Shown here in pieces: positions 1-11,528 of a stretch of DNA of 64,000 bases; positions within the stretch are counted from its first letter, which is position 1, and each line of letters starts with the position of its first letter. Position numbers and translations under genes: made by a program. Location: positions 1-64,000 of the forward strand of contig WIXG01000060.1 of assembly GCA_009869945.1 (NCBI GenBank). Direction: 5' to 3'. The DNA comes from Mesaphorura yosii (Eukaryota; Arthropoda; Collembola; Poduromorpha; Tullbergiidae). The notes below the pieces were generated by a model. That model was not told the origin of the DNA. It searched no databases and was given only the letters and a program-made list of their open reading frames with translations.

Positions 1-3000
1 GATTTGGACGGGAAATGAGGAGCGGCAACGGAAAGTGATGGCAGTACGGAGTTTACTGCATCGACAATGAATCACTGTCCTGGTTCAATATTTTTCGTCC
101 AAATTTCCCTAATCCAGCATTGGGAGGAGGTCAACTTTCTTTCCAAGCTCTGCACTGGCTGAGGGCCTAGCGAGACAACCAGTATCAAGAGTAATGGCTA
201 TATCACTCGAACTATATTCTAGAAAATTACAGTGCACATGTTCAGTACGCTCGAGCTCTAGCGAAGCCGGAGCAGGCGAGCCTCTCCCGTCGTGAAATTG
301 GTTCAAGAGCATGAGCTCTGGCTTATTGCCTGTGTAAGTAAAAATGCTGGAATACTCCCATGGCATTTTACACATGAGTCGTGGTCTCGTCTCGTATTTC
401 GCTTTCTCAGTCTTAACGATGTTACAGATAACGATGTATACTGGAAGTTCTTTCTCTGGCCTCCAGTTGCTCCTTTGAGTGAAAGACCAAAGCATTGCAT
501 TGAAAAGTGCACTGTTAGAGCAAAATCATTTCTCGCTCGTCCTGCTGTCCTCATTGTCGCTCCTCGCTTGTCGCGTCGCAGCAGTGGAAGTGAAGAACCA
601 ATGACAATTAAATGTTAAGGACACGGCTTGTTGTGGCCGTATGACCTCTGCGAATGCTGTGCAGCACAGCTCAGTCATGAATCATTGTCATTTTATCGCC
701 ACACGTACAATCACCAGTCCACGTACACGAACAGCAATTAATTCCAGGTTGCGACTTGGTTCATGTTTGAAGTTGACGGCTGCAGCGTCAGCGTGTCTCA
801 AGCCCAGACAAATTCCTGGAACTTAGTTCGCAAGCGGGACTCCAGGATTGGACGATTTGCCAGTTAATTTCATTCGCTTCAAGTCACAGCAAAGAACAGA
901 GATCGGACAATTCCATTTCAAAGGAGTTTATTGACTCTGTGACATTTTTCTTAGAACTGTGAACGTTCGCATTCTGTGATGCGAATGTGTGATGAAAAGG
1001 CAACAAGATCAAAGCTGTTTATAACTCGTTGTGACGATTACGATTCCGTCATGATTGAGTGTTTATATTCTGTCGTCTCGAATCATGTGTATAAATCCGA
1101 GTCCGGTCCTGGGTTCTGAGAATCCAATTCCGACTCCACTGATTAAATTATTTGTAGAATGACATCCAGCTTTCCAGCCGCAGGCATCCTGGGCCCTGGA
1201 TCATTGGGTCTGAACCCGACTTTTACTTTAGCTTTCTGCATTGGAAACGTGATCCTGAGCTAAAAAAAAAGTTGGAGACCGGTTGTAAAATTTCAATCGC
1301 GAGTTGAAACAACGAGCACTTTAAAGTTCAAATTGCTCTGGTTTGTGAACTCTTTGTGGGCTAGGGATTGCTACTTAATCAAATTAGGTCTTCCGGTGCT
1401 CATCAGTCTGCAATTTATCACACGATTGCCTTTAAATTCTGGAAATATTTTAAGAGGTATTTGTGAAAGGCTTCATAAACCGACTGACCATCAGCAAGCG
1501 ATTGGCTGCAGCTGGGCGATGACGGTGACAAAGTGACAATGACAATCGTGTTTTTTGTGCGTAGCTTGTCTTGTCCTACTGAAACCTGGACGACTAAACC
1601 AAGTAAACACCTGTACTGGTGCTTTGTTTGCCGTGCTGTAGTGGGGAATTACTGCTCTACCCTGCTCAATTTAAATCCATTAATTTGTATGCGTGTGCAA
1701 TTTAGTATCCTTAAACAAAACCTGGATACTCGTCCAGACTTGAATTACTCTTGTAAAAAATTCTAAATGGCCAAACAAAAACCTGAATTTCCAATTCGCG
1801 TCCAAGTCTCATGAGGTGGTTTCCCGTCAATTGTGCACACTAAAACAGCTTAAATAAATCACATTTGTCGGGTAGGTATGTAATTGTTACGTAATTCTCG
1901 TTGAAGACGGCGAGGAGAATTATGAATGTGCTAATTGGTAATTGCCAACGCCAAGTCTCGACTTAGACTTGGTGTTGAGATGAAGAAATTAATTTCGCCA
2001 CTGCAAATATTTACATGGCTTTGTGAATTCCTGAATGTTCTTTTCTTTGTAATGCAGAAAACCCATGACCAAAAGACCAACGAGTACGAGTACGCGAGCG
2101 TAAGCACGTATGGCAACAATGTCCTTCAAGAATCTTTAATCTTTCTTAGATTCTTGGCACAAAAGGATGATTTACAGCCTCTGTCAACATGATGATGAGA
2201 TGCATAATCGTGCTTTGATGGTTTTACGACTGCTCGTGCTTGATACTTGTGCATTTGCAATAATTTGCATTAATAATTAGCATAATGCTTGCTGAACCGA
2301 GTCGAAATAAACCACGACTCAAATAAGACAATGAACAACACGAAGAACTTTGAATTAGAATTTTGAATGTGGTTTTTTAATTTCATTTTTATGCTGAATT
2401 ACAATTTACGATTGTACGGGCCGAATTTGAGAATTTTGTTACACAATTCTAATCTATGGCTTAGCTAAATTGACAACAATAATAATGTTTTCCATCTTTC
2501 GTTTCGAATAGCACACATTAAGTGGGTTTGAGTTCTAGCACGCGAAGTAAATATACAGTACATACAGCTATAACGCATTTACTTTACAATTACAATGTAC
2601 AGGTAACAAAATAAAAGGTCAATCTTTGCTTCAAGTAATTCAACCTAAATATGTATACATTAGAATACAAGCATATACAAGAGTTATGTGCAATTTAATC
2701 CGAATTTACTCGTTTCGTATCGCTTCCGCATTGTTATTGTAACACCTTCACCACAAAATTATTGTGCAAGTAGTGACAATGAACCATTACACAAGAACAT
2801 TGTAAGACAGTTAAGAGGCTATCGCTAGCACCGACTGAGTGGACTATAAGACTATTTACATTCATGCCACGCCACGCTTTCAAGCCAGTAGCGATTGTAA
2901 ATTTATTAAACTACATCACAGGTTCCTTTGTTTTTGGTTTGCTTGCTCGTTATACACCTTTCGTATTCGTATTTAGCCCAAATCCCGTCCCAGATTATGC

Positions 3001-5567
3001 CTATGCCTATCCTTAAGTCTTATGTAAAACTGCCATTAATCAAGTAATACATCAAAATCGAAATTGCCAGAAAAGTCAACTGCAAGACAATGAATAAAGT
3101 GATCGAACTTCAAGAGCGCAGGCCCATCACTGCAACGTAGCCAAAGAGTCAAGTCAAGATACGGACCCAAGGCTGACATTGACGACAAGACAACAATAAC
3201 ATTCACCTTACAGCATTCGTACGTACTTAAATGGCATTGTTTAATTATGCTTACAAGAATAATTAGACGAACTGTTAAAGGTTAGATCACAAAATATCCC
3301 ATGTTAACATGCACGACAATAATCAATCAATGGGTTCTGCGATCGACGACGTAGTAGTCGGTACTCTCGGTACTCGACTCGGCCGGCCATCGCTTCGTTC
3401 AATGCCATCCACACACTTCACTTCCATCATTATGCAACAATAATCGCGAATGGCGAATATTATTGTAATGTCATCGCCATCGCGTATTATTATTCCTGCT
3501 TGTCTGCCGTACCGAGTCGCGTCGACCATTCACTCATTCATTCGTGCCTCCGCTGATTGACTTTGCCCACAGATTAGGATCGTACTGGTCTATTTTATGA
3601 ACTACAAGCAATATTACACTACTGTTAATTGACTTCAAATTGCTCCTGCCTTCCTGCTGCATGAAATTTCCATTCAGGCCATTAAAACATAAAAGGAGGT
3701 CATTCCATTCCAAAATTACGACTATACTACAATGGTGTAGACCAGAGGAAACTTCATTGACATTACAAATACAATGTATTAAGGTCAGCCATTCTAAATC
3801 TAGCCACCCGAACTCGAACTACAAAATAAGACATCGATAATTAAAAGTGAGCCTACACAATTAATTATTAATAACGATGACGATTTATAGCACTTCTTGA
3901 TTCAGCAATGGAATAAATGCATTTGCTGGTTTCCCACTCACCAATTTAATAAAAGCCTATCAATAATAATGTCAAAAGCGAAACATGCATAAATGCATTA
4001 AGCGTAGCGTAGAGCTTCTTAAGTAGTTTTCAAAATTTGCCAATTGTTGAAGGAATAAAAGAAAGAAAGTCTGAGAAATCATTTCACTTGAAAAATATAC
4101 TCTCTCTGCATTTGCTGTCTTAGCGCATGCCACGTCTGCTGCGCCCGCGCGCACGGCACACTCGGTGATGGTGGCATACAAAGCTCGTCCTGCCCAGTAT
4201 TTTTCAAATTTATATGATTTGACTTTTTTATAATTTAGATACCTCAGGTACATTGTAACTCTGCATTTTGTATCGCATGCGTTGTATCTTAATTATCTTA
4301 TGTATGATATACTTTATTATTAGAGATAGAGATAAATATGGAAATAATTTCAATCGTGAAATTCTGAAATTGGAAATTAATAGAAAGTAACGAGGAACAA
4401 GCACTCTGCAGGCAAACTTGAAACTTCTGATTCCAGCAGCACCAAAAGTGGGAATTTGAGGTGACTATCCATCAACTCAACACTCATACGTATACTGCGA
4501 AGGAAATGAAGTCAACAGGAATTGACGTAGAAATGAATGAGAATTCCTAAGCACGTGCACGCAAAAGTAATAAGAATCTAGCCTGCATCATTTTGATGCT
4601 CTATATCACAGATCATTTGATTTTAGAATTTTAACGTAGCAGCACAGCACCAAGAAAATTGAAGGTAACCACTAACGACAAGAACTAATGACTAGAAAAG
4701 GGAGACGTTCATTCACACCAGCTTTTAACTAACTGACCAGGAAATCAGCACCTTTGCCACTGCGTAGCAAGGCCGATTTCTTAGTCTTACCGAATAAATG
4801 CATCTTGTTACGTTTTTGATTTCTTCAATAGGAATCATTGAATGTTAATAAAATACTCACTTAGGTCGAGAAAAGCAGAAGGTGAAGGTTAGAAGGAAAT
4901 GGAAAGAAATTACGAGACATCCTAAAAGGAAAAGTTCATGCCTTAAAAGAATTCCTCTTAAAGTCTTAAATTGTACTAACGCTTTTGTTTTAAATTATGC
5001 TACCGCTTAACTTGTTAAAATGGCAGTGATAACGTTCTTGTTCAATTCACTAATTACAAATTGAACACATGACATCCTGATGTCTCACTTACAATTGAAA
5101 GATCCGTACATGCATTACGTATGCCAATTTGTATCAAAATTTTGCTAGCTTCACCTAATTACAAATGCCAGTGACCAATTTACAATATGAAACTACTGAT
5201 TTTTATAATGAATTGCAAGGCTTGTGTCCCTACATTTTAGAATTATTCGATATCGAATTCGAGTTATTGGAATGGCGAATTAAAGTTCCATTGAATATGG
5301 AAGATCGACCATTGCACGCACGCAGCTGAGATAAATGAAGAATTTGAAAAATTGAGAAAATGTACGTCTTGATCGAGGATTTGAGAGAAAGGCCCGTGAT
5401 GGATTCATGCTTCCGCTACTATTGCTGCAGGTGCTAGAAGATGAAGATTCAGACTGAAGATCTTTGGAATGAGATACGAGAAACGGTAAGTGTTGGTGGT
5501 AAGGAATAGAATTGTTGGTGGATAGAATTTGGTTCAGGATATCACCAAACTCTAGCAGAAATTCGGG
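1..5567. other. Intergenic, no gene seen (downstream of Kelch gene)
   Basis: This is a 5.6 kb stretch downstream of the minus-strand Kelch-like gene. The open frames are short, overlap on both strands, and show no recognisable domain, codon pattern or splice-linked exon series. The sequence is AT-rich with scattered short A/T runs. The 3' UTR of the Kelch gene should begin at 5567 and run downward, but I could not place a convincing AATAAA on the minus strand close to the stop. I see no tRNA, rRNA or recognisable transposon here. Confidence 0.6.
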
Positions 5568-8500
5568 TCAAGAGTAGTCTGCACCGGCGACGTGTGTCTT
5601 CAGCGGAACTGGCAACGTGGCCACTACGAGACCATAGCGCTCTATCTGCATGGCGTGGACGCAGTGCCACCTGAAAATGCAGTTTAAAATTCTCAGCTGA
5701 GAGTACACAAAAGTTGGATTTTCCAATTCAATGCGTGGCTTACCGATCGGTTCTTGGATTATACTTCTCGGCAGTATTCAGGAAGTGAACACCATCGTAA
5801 CCTCCCACACAGTAGATTCTGCCTGACGTGACAGTTGTGCCGAAGCTACTTCTTGGAATGCTCATATTGCTAACTTTGCACCATTGCCCATTCATAGGAT
5901 CAAACCTGGAAAACGTAGAAACTTGACATTAAACTCTGTCCTAAACCTAGCTCAAAGTTCATTTAGAACGCTTAAGAATTGTGGCAGCTTTACCTTTCCA
6001 CAGTTCGCAGCCACATCTTTCCCGAACAACCACCAAGCGCATAAATCTGGCAGTCAACGACGGCAGCGCTGTGGAATGCCCGTTCCTCATGCATCGGAGC
6101 CAATTCAGTCCACGTATTTGTGATAGGATCAAATTTTTCAACTGTCTGTAAAAAGTTGTCATCCGTCTCTTTCAGCCCACCTGCAACAGGGACGTATGCA
6201 TTTGTCAGTCACAAGTGGCAAGGGCACGTGTCAACCTTGTTCATCAAAGTCATGTCGCATTACCGATTCCGCCAATCGCATACAATTCCCCAATACTACT
6301 GCAAACTGCAACATGTGATCGATGGAATTTCATGTGAGCCGTTTCACTCCAAGAATCAGTCTTTTGGTCGTAAACCTGAGCACAAAGTTGTCAAGTTATT
6401 TCAGAGTCCACATGATCGAGTGCCGTCATTAAGGCCAGCGCCTGTTTCCTTCGCTTCCTTACCCAGACCCGATTTTCATGCTTTTGTGAACTTCTGCCAC
6501 CAACAACGTACAGCTTGGAATTGACAAATGCCGCACCACAGCCGTGTACAGCGACTGGAAGTGGACTTAGCGTTTCCCATTCGTTGTGCAGCACGGAATA
6601 CTTCTCCACAATATTTACGGGAAAGCCACAGTCTTGTCCGCCTTCATAAACAACAGAGCAGAAAAGTTTTGTCAGAAACAGAATCCTGAGCTTGGCATTG
6701 TTTCAAAAGCGAATGTTCATTCCAGCAAAGTTATCTCTCGACTTACCCAGGACATACAGCGAGTAAGTGTCATTAGCAATAGCTGGATAGAAACGGCATT
6801 GTTTCATGGTTGGAATGATGGCCATTTCAGCAAATTGTTCCGCAGGACTAGAGGGAAGAGGAATGCTACATTTCCTACAAAAGTTTTAGACAAATGTAAG
6901 AACAGAGGGCTGGAATCAACGAGTTTTGGGTCGCAAAGTATGTTGCCTTCAGTATTAACTCACCAGCCGTCATAACCCATCATAAAGCACTCGACATTGC
7001 TGAGACTTTGTCCTTGAGACTCTCCGCTGCAACAGAACAGAGTCGAATATTATTACCGCTTGTTGAATTTTGTCTTTCAACTCTTCACACTTCATTTTGT
7101 TCATTCTTCCGATTTTCTCCGTAACTGATTCAATTACCTGTTTTGTGAACAATTTGTTACAAAATGGCCACTGAAAACTTTATTTTAGCCGGGAACTACA
7201 GAAAACCTAAGTACAGGGATGCTTGAGTGCCAAGTTGCGTTGAAAGCGGCATCAAGTGTGCAAAACAAATGAAAGACCACAGTGGTATGGCAAAGCACGT
7301 GAGAATTCATGGCGGAATGCTGGTTTCAGGTACTGAGTCCACTACGTCAGTTGAAAAACGTACAACGCTAATACTATGATATTCTGACTTAATTTCCAGT
7401 GTTTCTTGAAATATACAGCTACTTTTTTTGGCGAAGATAAGAAAAAGATGGTGTCTTTCGTAATGAACAATGAGAAAGTCGAGGAATCGGCAGCTCGCAC
7501 ACATGAATGAAGGAGAAGGACTTCGCGATCGCCAAATCAGCTGCGAAAAGTAATCTCCCGTTGTTTTGCCAACCAGGCTGTCAATTAATTCACAATCAAG
7601 GTAACTACCCGTTTTATCCCTGTCTTCATCTCGCTAGAAAACCTCATGTTCGACAACTCGGGTCACAACCTGGACCACCAAGCAAGCTTCAAACATTAGA
7701 TAAGTTCCTTGTCAAAAACTAGATTAATAACAGTAGGTCTCACGATGGGCTGTTTAAAACAGCATTTCACAAAACACTGGTCTCCTGTTTATGTTATAAG
7801 TCTTACCTCACTTTAGTACTTAATAAACTTGCTTATTCGCTTACCCAATTGCAAGAATGACCTAAATGAGACAAAAGAAGAGTCGTGTATCAGATGGCTA
7901 TCCAAATGAAATTCTAGGAAATGGGTCATAAAATGGGAAACTTCTTACATCTTGTTGATAGAAACATCTGGATTGTTGTGATTGTAAATGAAGCAATCGT
8001 TGTTCTGCCTCAGATGGGTCCAATGAGTCAAACTTTGATGAGAGTACATTTGTGAGAGAATCTCTGAGCAACTTTTCCAGATTCGATTCACCGTTGGTGA
8101 TGATCGGATGCTGGATGACTTCGATGAGAATTTGTGGGACAACCTCTTCCAAGTTAATTTTGTCCATGAACGAGAGCAGCCACGGTCTCCGCTTGGCCTC
8201 ATCGTGAGCGGTCCATTCGATTAATGCTCGCAGTAGATGCCCATTGTTATCACAGCCCAAGTATGGCGAATCCAGAAAAATTTGGAATACTTCCGGTGAG
8301 ATATGCAGGAACTCTTCGCCTTCGATTACGTCTTTGAAATGTTCTATTGCATACTGTTTTGCGGTTTCTGCTAAATCTAAATGGAGTCTTAGCTGCGCCA
8401 TAATATACACACCGAGACAGGAAGTTGGACTTAAATTTGTTGTGAGCCACCAAATACAAAGATTACGAAGAGAAGGCAATTGAAGGAGGTCAGCCGCGTC

Positions 8501-11500
8501 CAGCAACCCATCGACAATCAATTCGTCAATCTGCAACGCAAATATTGGAAGGCAGGAGTTAGCAATTGTTTCAGGGTCTATGTCCAGCGCATTTAAATCG
8601 ATTTTGGAGCCTCGGCCGGAGCTTATGAATAAAAAGTTGCGCAAAAGCGAGAGTGAGACAGGAACAGGTCGACTATACAAATAAGAAATGCAAAGAGCGA
8701 CGACACACCGCAAGAAACTGTATGGGAATGAATGAGACAATGAAATTCATAACTTACTTGAATTTTTCCGGTGTAAATAAAGTAGATTACTGTAATCAAC
8801 AAATTATTCACTATTATTCCACCAATGCACCTCACTAATTGCTGCTCACTGATTGGTTGATTACCATGTTGTTAGTTTTTAATTACACGAAATTGTTTGT
8901 TGTGAAATTATTTCCTGTCGAAACGTGCTTTAATAAAAAAAATTGATTTTGAGTTATTTACGAATGTGATTTTCAGTTAGTTTATTGAAAATTTCAACAT
9001 GAGAGAGGTGAAACCAGTTGAAGTCATCACTATTAGTAATGATGAAACGGAAATGGATAAGCCAAACCGAATCATCGGAAAGGAGTGCAAGAAGAGTATT
9101 GTCATCAACGAAGATTCCGAAGCAAGTACAACGCCGCTCTTGGTCTGATGAACTCACCGGAGAAAAAGAAATTTAAGAAGAAAATAATGGATTTGGAGAA
9201 ATACAACAGAGAACTAGTACGTGCAGATGCGAAGGAAATGAAGAGGCAGCCGAAAAGAGGAAACAATTATTACGGGCGTGACAGTTCTCAAAAGTAACTG
9301 GTGAACCTATCCAGGATGACCCTGATAATCGTATGTACACCAATCTGGATATGATTAATAACAGTGCTGAATTTCGCGATATTAAACCTAGGTTAGCAAA
9401 CTAAAATTTTAATGTAACTGACCAGAAGATGTTGAGGCAGTGTGAGAGAAAACAAATGAACTTTGCTAACCTAGCTTTATTGAGCGAAGCGCTTCACCGG
9501 AATGAGAATGAGCCACAAAGTTGGACGCATGACTAGAATATGAATTTCACCTGTATGAGTATCACACCAAGAAAAGTGAACTCACTTTTCTTAATCTAGC
9601 TTTGACAATGTGGATTACTTTTTATTCTTGCAGCATGGAAACGACATATTGAGCCGATATTTTTCGAGAAGCAGAGAAACAGCAACATCTTAACCACACA
9701 CGAGACTAAACTCTTCCAGAAGTGGGTTGATGGAATTAAATCCAATCAATGAAAGTTCATGATTCAAATGAGTGGTGATGGAAAGCACGATTTGGCTAGG
9801 AAATTATTCTGCAGAGTTTATCGCCAGGACGTCAAGAAAATCCACGTAATTTTTCAAGTTAAGAAGCCCGTACTTACAGTAGTCATCACGAAATTTGATG
9901 ACAACCTTCTGTCATATTAGTCACTGGAAGGAGGCGAGCCACCCTTAAAATCTGGGAATTCAAACCTAGAAGGTGACAACATTAAGGAATCGCGGTCGTA
10001 TTAAAGTTAGGTTAGCAACAATTAGCATGCACGGATGAAACAAGATACCTCACCAGTACGTACGACTAAAAATTGTTACTTCGCTAACCTGGCTTTAATA
10101 GATAGTATCACTTGCAAACAATTAATGAAAACATGACCTATTACTCCATGCAGATTTGATTGCACTGGTCAACAATAATGCCCGGTACGAGTTATGCTAA
10201 TCGTGTAAGCTTCACCACAAATCCTCACAACAGAATGAGAGCACATTTTTCCTGGAAACACAGCAATCATGTCTCATACGCATCGATAATTCCGTGCGAA
10301 GAAAGGCAGAAAATGATAGAGAAATGAAGACGGCACATGGAGATGCGACGCGTGCCCTCATTTCAAAATGGAACATGTGGAAGGTAAAAATGCTGCCAGG
10401 TTCAGTATTCTGGAGCTTGTACCAGCATCAGAGCAAGATTCGAATATGCGTGAAGCTGAATTGAAGTTTTTTAGCTGGGTCATTAACCTAGCTTGGCAAG
10501 GACTTGGGTGGATTATACAGAATTAAAAGTTAATTTATAATTGGTTCCATGAAGCAAAGTTATGAAAGTAATATTTACGACGATCTACTTACTTTGTAGG
10601 GATCAGTTACATTTCAACAGGCACATATTATCTGACTACTTAATTTATATGCTGTCTTAAAATATTAATAAATCCATGAAACTTAACTTCGATTTTGCAC
10701 CTCCTTTACTTATTAACACATCGAGTTAGTTAAAGCTAGGTTAGCAAAGTAAACTTAAGGAAACGTACCTGCTCGCAATACTTCCGGTTGAATGTCATGG
10801 AAATTCACTTGGCCATCTTGAGCTTCTCGCAGTCCACAGCTAAACATTTTACTGCAATAAAAATGGACGGTTTGGTGAAACTTGCTTTGTGCTAGCGCAC
10901 AGTACTTTTAATAAAAATTCCTTGGACTGCCTCCAAACGATATCAAATGCCAGGCCAAGAACTAAAAGTTTTGCTCATCAAAAGACGCGAGACAACTAAG
11001 CAAAAAATGGGAACCAGAGAAATATGTTATGCCGAGAGGTTCATATGCCTTTGGAAAGTGTGCAGGAGATTTAAGATTCACTGTTTGCATGCAAATCTTT
11101 GTATTTATCATAAGTAGAACAAGCACATGCAATAAATTCGTATTTCGTAAATCTGAGAATTGCAGTAAGAAGAATGCGCATAAATATTTTAGCACGCCAT
11201 GCTTCAATTTGCACACCATTAGAATGATTAAATCCGTACCGGAAATATGGCGAAGCTGCAGCCAGAACGATTTTGTGAGCAGAAATCACAACGGTGGACG
11301 AATTTCCAACACGTAGTTTGACATCACAAAGCGACTCATCATCCAGCATTGAGCGAAGCGAAGCCAGCAATTGGGAAGACATTTGAGAATCCGAAAGTTC
11401 TAAAGTGCGGCCAAAAACAAGCGACAAAATTAGTAAAATGACATCTCTGGGCCTGAAAGTTAAGATCTAGTGAGTTTCTTACCATTTCTAGGAACAAGCG

Positions 11501-11528
11501 CTGTCTTGTCCTCGTCTGTCGATGGCAT
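5568..11528 (-). CDS. Kelch-like protein (BTB-BACK-Kelch), complete, 13 coding exons
   Basis: Coding exons on the minus strand, 5' to 3': 11528-11483, 11399-11240, 10851-10769, 8789-8758, 8530-7949, 7861-7845, 7026-6964, 6874-6747, 6641-6463, 6375-6264, 6180-5994, 5905-5744, 5670-5568 (TGA at 5570-5568). All twelve introns are GT-AG and every junction keeps phase, giving 1854 nt and 617 residues. The BTB domain spans about 22-107 (DVKLRVG, SAHKIVLAAASPYFRKMF, FIYTGKIQ). The BACK region spans about 108-250 (LIVDGLLDAADLLQLPSL, CLGVYIMAQL). Six kelch blades follow, each with a Gly-Gly pair: 307-308, 371-372, 418-419, 465-466, 517-518, 564-565. The last exon (WHCVHAMQIERYGLVVATLP) completes the propeller. 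Known family members are substrate adaptors of Cullin-3 ubiquitin ligases, with the BTB binding Cul3 and the propeller binding substrate; substrate and subfamily here are not recognisable. The start ATG (MPSTDEDK) is in a short first coding exon; a second ATG at residue 22 (MSSQLL) is the alternative. Confidence 0.93.
7164..7740 (+). pseudogene. Decayed protein-like sequence with a C2H2-like finger, antisense in Kelch intron
   Basis: This lies inside Kelch intron 6 (7027-7844) on the opposite strand. From the ATG at 7164 the frame reads MATENFILAGNYRKPKYRDA and, after an interruption, GIKCAKQMKDHSGMAKHVRIH. The latter has the second half of a C2H2 finger with correct spacing (C-x3-M-x5-M-x2-H-x3-H). 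A donor-like GTACTGAG near 7319 and an acceptor-like TTAATTTCCAG ending at 7389 bracket a possible 70-nt intron. Further protein-like sequence follows (CFLKYTATFFGEDKKK). The reading is broken more than once, so it looks like a decayed gene or gene copy. I do not recognise the parent, and a transposon-encoded origin is possible. Confidence 0.35.
7845..7861 (-). other. 17-nt coding microexon of the Kelch-like gene
   Basis: This short exon lies between the acceptor TCATTTAG and the donor GTAAGCG. It reads GTC ATT CTT GCA ATT GG and continues into the next exon, giving VILAIGGES. That supplies the first beta strand and the Gly-Gly of kelch blade 1. Without it, exon 5 (ending in phase 0 at GAT|GTAAGA) cannot join exon 7 (which needs two carried nucleotides) in frame. 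Flanking introns are 87 nt and 818 nt. The evidence is phase arithmetic plus the family consensus, so it is strong but not transcript-confirmed. Confidence 0.88.
9382..9480. repeat. Inverted-repeat unit, copy 1 (about 99 bp)
   Basis: The left arm TTAAACCTAGGTTAGCAAAC (9382-9401) is matched by the right arm CTTTGCTAACCTAGCTTTA (9461-9479) in inverted orientation, with about 60 bp between. The arms are near-perfect complements. The unit resembles a MITE with TA or TTAA target-site flanks, but the internal part is also open in one frame, so it could be part of the decayed gene around it. Confidence 0.55.
9569..9592. repeat. 24-bp palindrome plus degenerate repeat arm
   Basis: AAGAAAAGTGAACTCACTTTTCTT is nearly self-complementary. 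It runs directly into AATCTAGCTTTGAC (9593-9606), which resembles the right arm of the local inverted-repeat family. It may be a collapsed copy of that family. Confidence 0.45.
10001..10098. repeat. Inverted-repeat unit, copy 2 (about 98 bp)
   Basis: The left arm starts TTAAAGTTAGGTTAGC (10001-10016) and continues AACAATTA. The right arm has AATTGTTA (10071-10078) and then CTTCGCTAACCTGGCTTTAA (10079-10098). Both ends carry TTAA. Outer arms match copy 1, and the inner AACAATT/AATTGTT pair lengthens the stem. It lies immediately beyond a stop-containing stretch of the decayed gene and before its next protein-like segment. Confidence 0.55.
10667..10672 (+). promoter_or_regulatory. AATAAA, possible old polyadenylation signal of the nested gene
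   Basis: AATAAA lies about 140 bp after the last stop of the decayed plus-strand gene. It is placed as a poly(A) signal would be, but an isolated hexamer in AT-rich sequence is weak evidence. Confidence 0.3.
10730..10750. repeat. Single arm of the local inverted-repeat family
   Basis: TTAAAGCTAGGTTAGCAAAGT is the cleanest version of the left arm. It ends 18 bp before the 5' splice site of Kelch intron 3 (donor at 10768 on the minus strand). No matching right arm fits before the exon. A weaker partner-like ATTAACCTAGCTTGGCA is at 10482-10498. Confidence 0.5.

Larger units (their letters stand above)
8999..10530 (+). pseudogene. Decayed unknown gene, nested antisense in Kelch intron 3
   Basis: The region opens with an ATG at 9000 followed by an acidic, nuclear-type start (MREVKPVEVITISNDETEMD). 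A lysine-rich helical stretch follows (NSPEKKKFKKKIMDLEKYNR), then TGEPIQDDPDNRMYTNLDMI. A possible exon after TTTTTATTCTTGCAG near 9633 contains KHDLARKLFCRVYRQDVKKI. A further possible exon after TTACTCCATGCAG near 10153 reads DLIALVNNNARYELC. The end near 10526 reads FFSWVINLAWQGLGWIIQN and stops, and an AATAAA lies at 10667-10672. Composition and acceptor-like sites look like a once-real spliced gene, but the frame is interrupted several times. I recognise no family. It may be a retired host gene copy or a transposon-borne gene. Confidence 0.4.
8790..10768 (-). other. Kelch-gene intron 3 (1.98 kb) hosting foreign-looking sequence
   Basis: This is the longest intron of the Kelch-like gene; most of the others are 69-390 nt. 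It runs from the donor AG|GTACGT at 10768 to the acceptor GATTACAG at 8790, just before a 32-nt exon. Almost all of it is taken up by plus-strand protein-like sequence (about 8999-10530) and by copies of a short inverted-repeat motif. This suggests the intron grew by insertion. Confidence 0.8.

Noticed and set aside
11425-11427. Upstream start of the Kelch protein at a TTG codon in the second exon's flank
   Set aside because: The codon is TTG within the intron. The ATG at 11528 in a preceding exon joins in phase to the acceptor at 11400 and gives a continuous protein.
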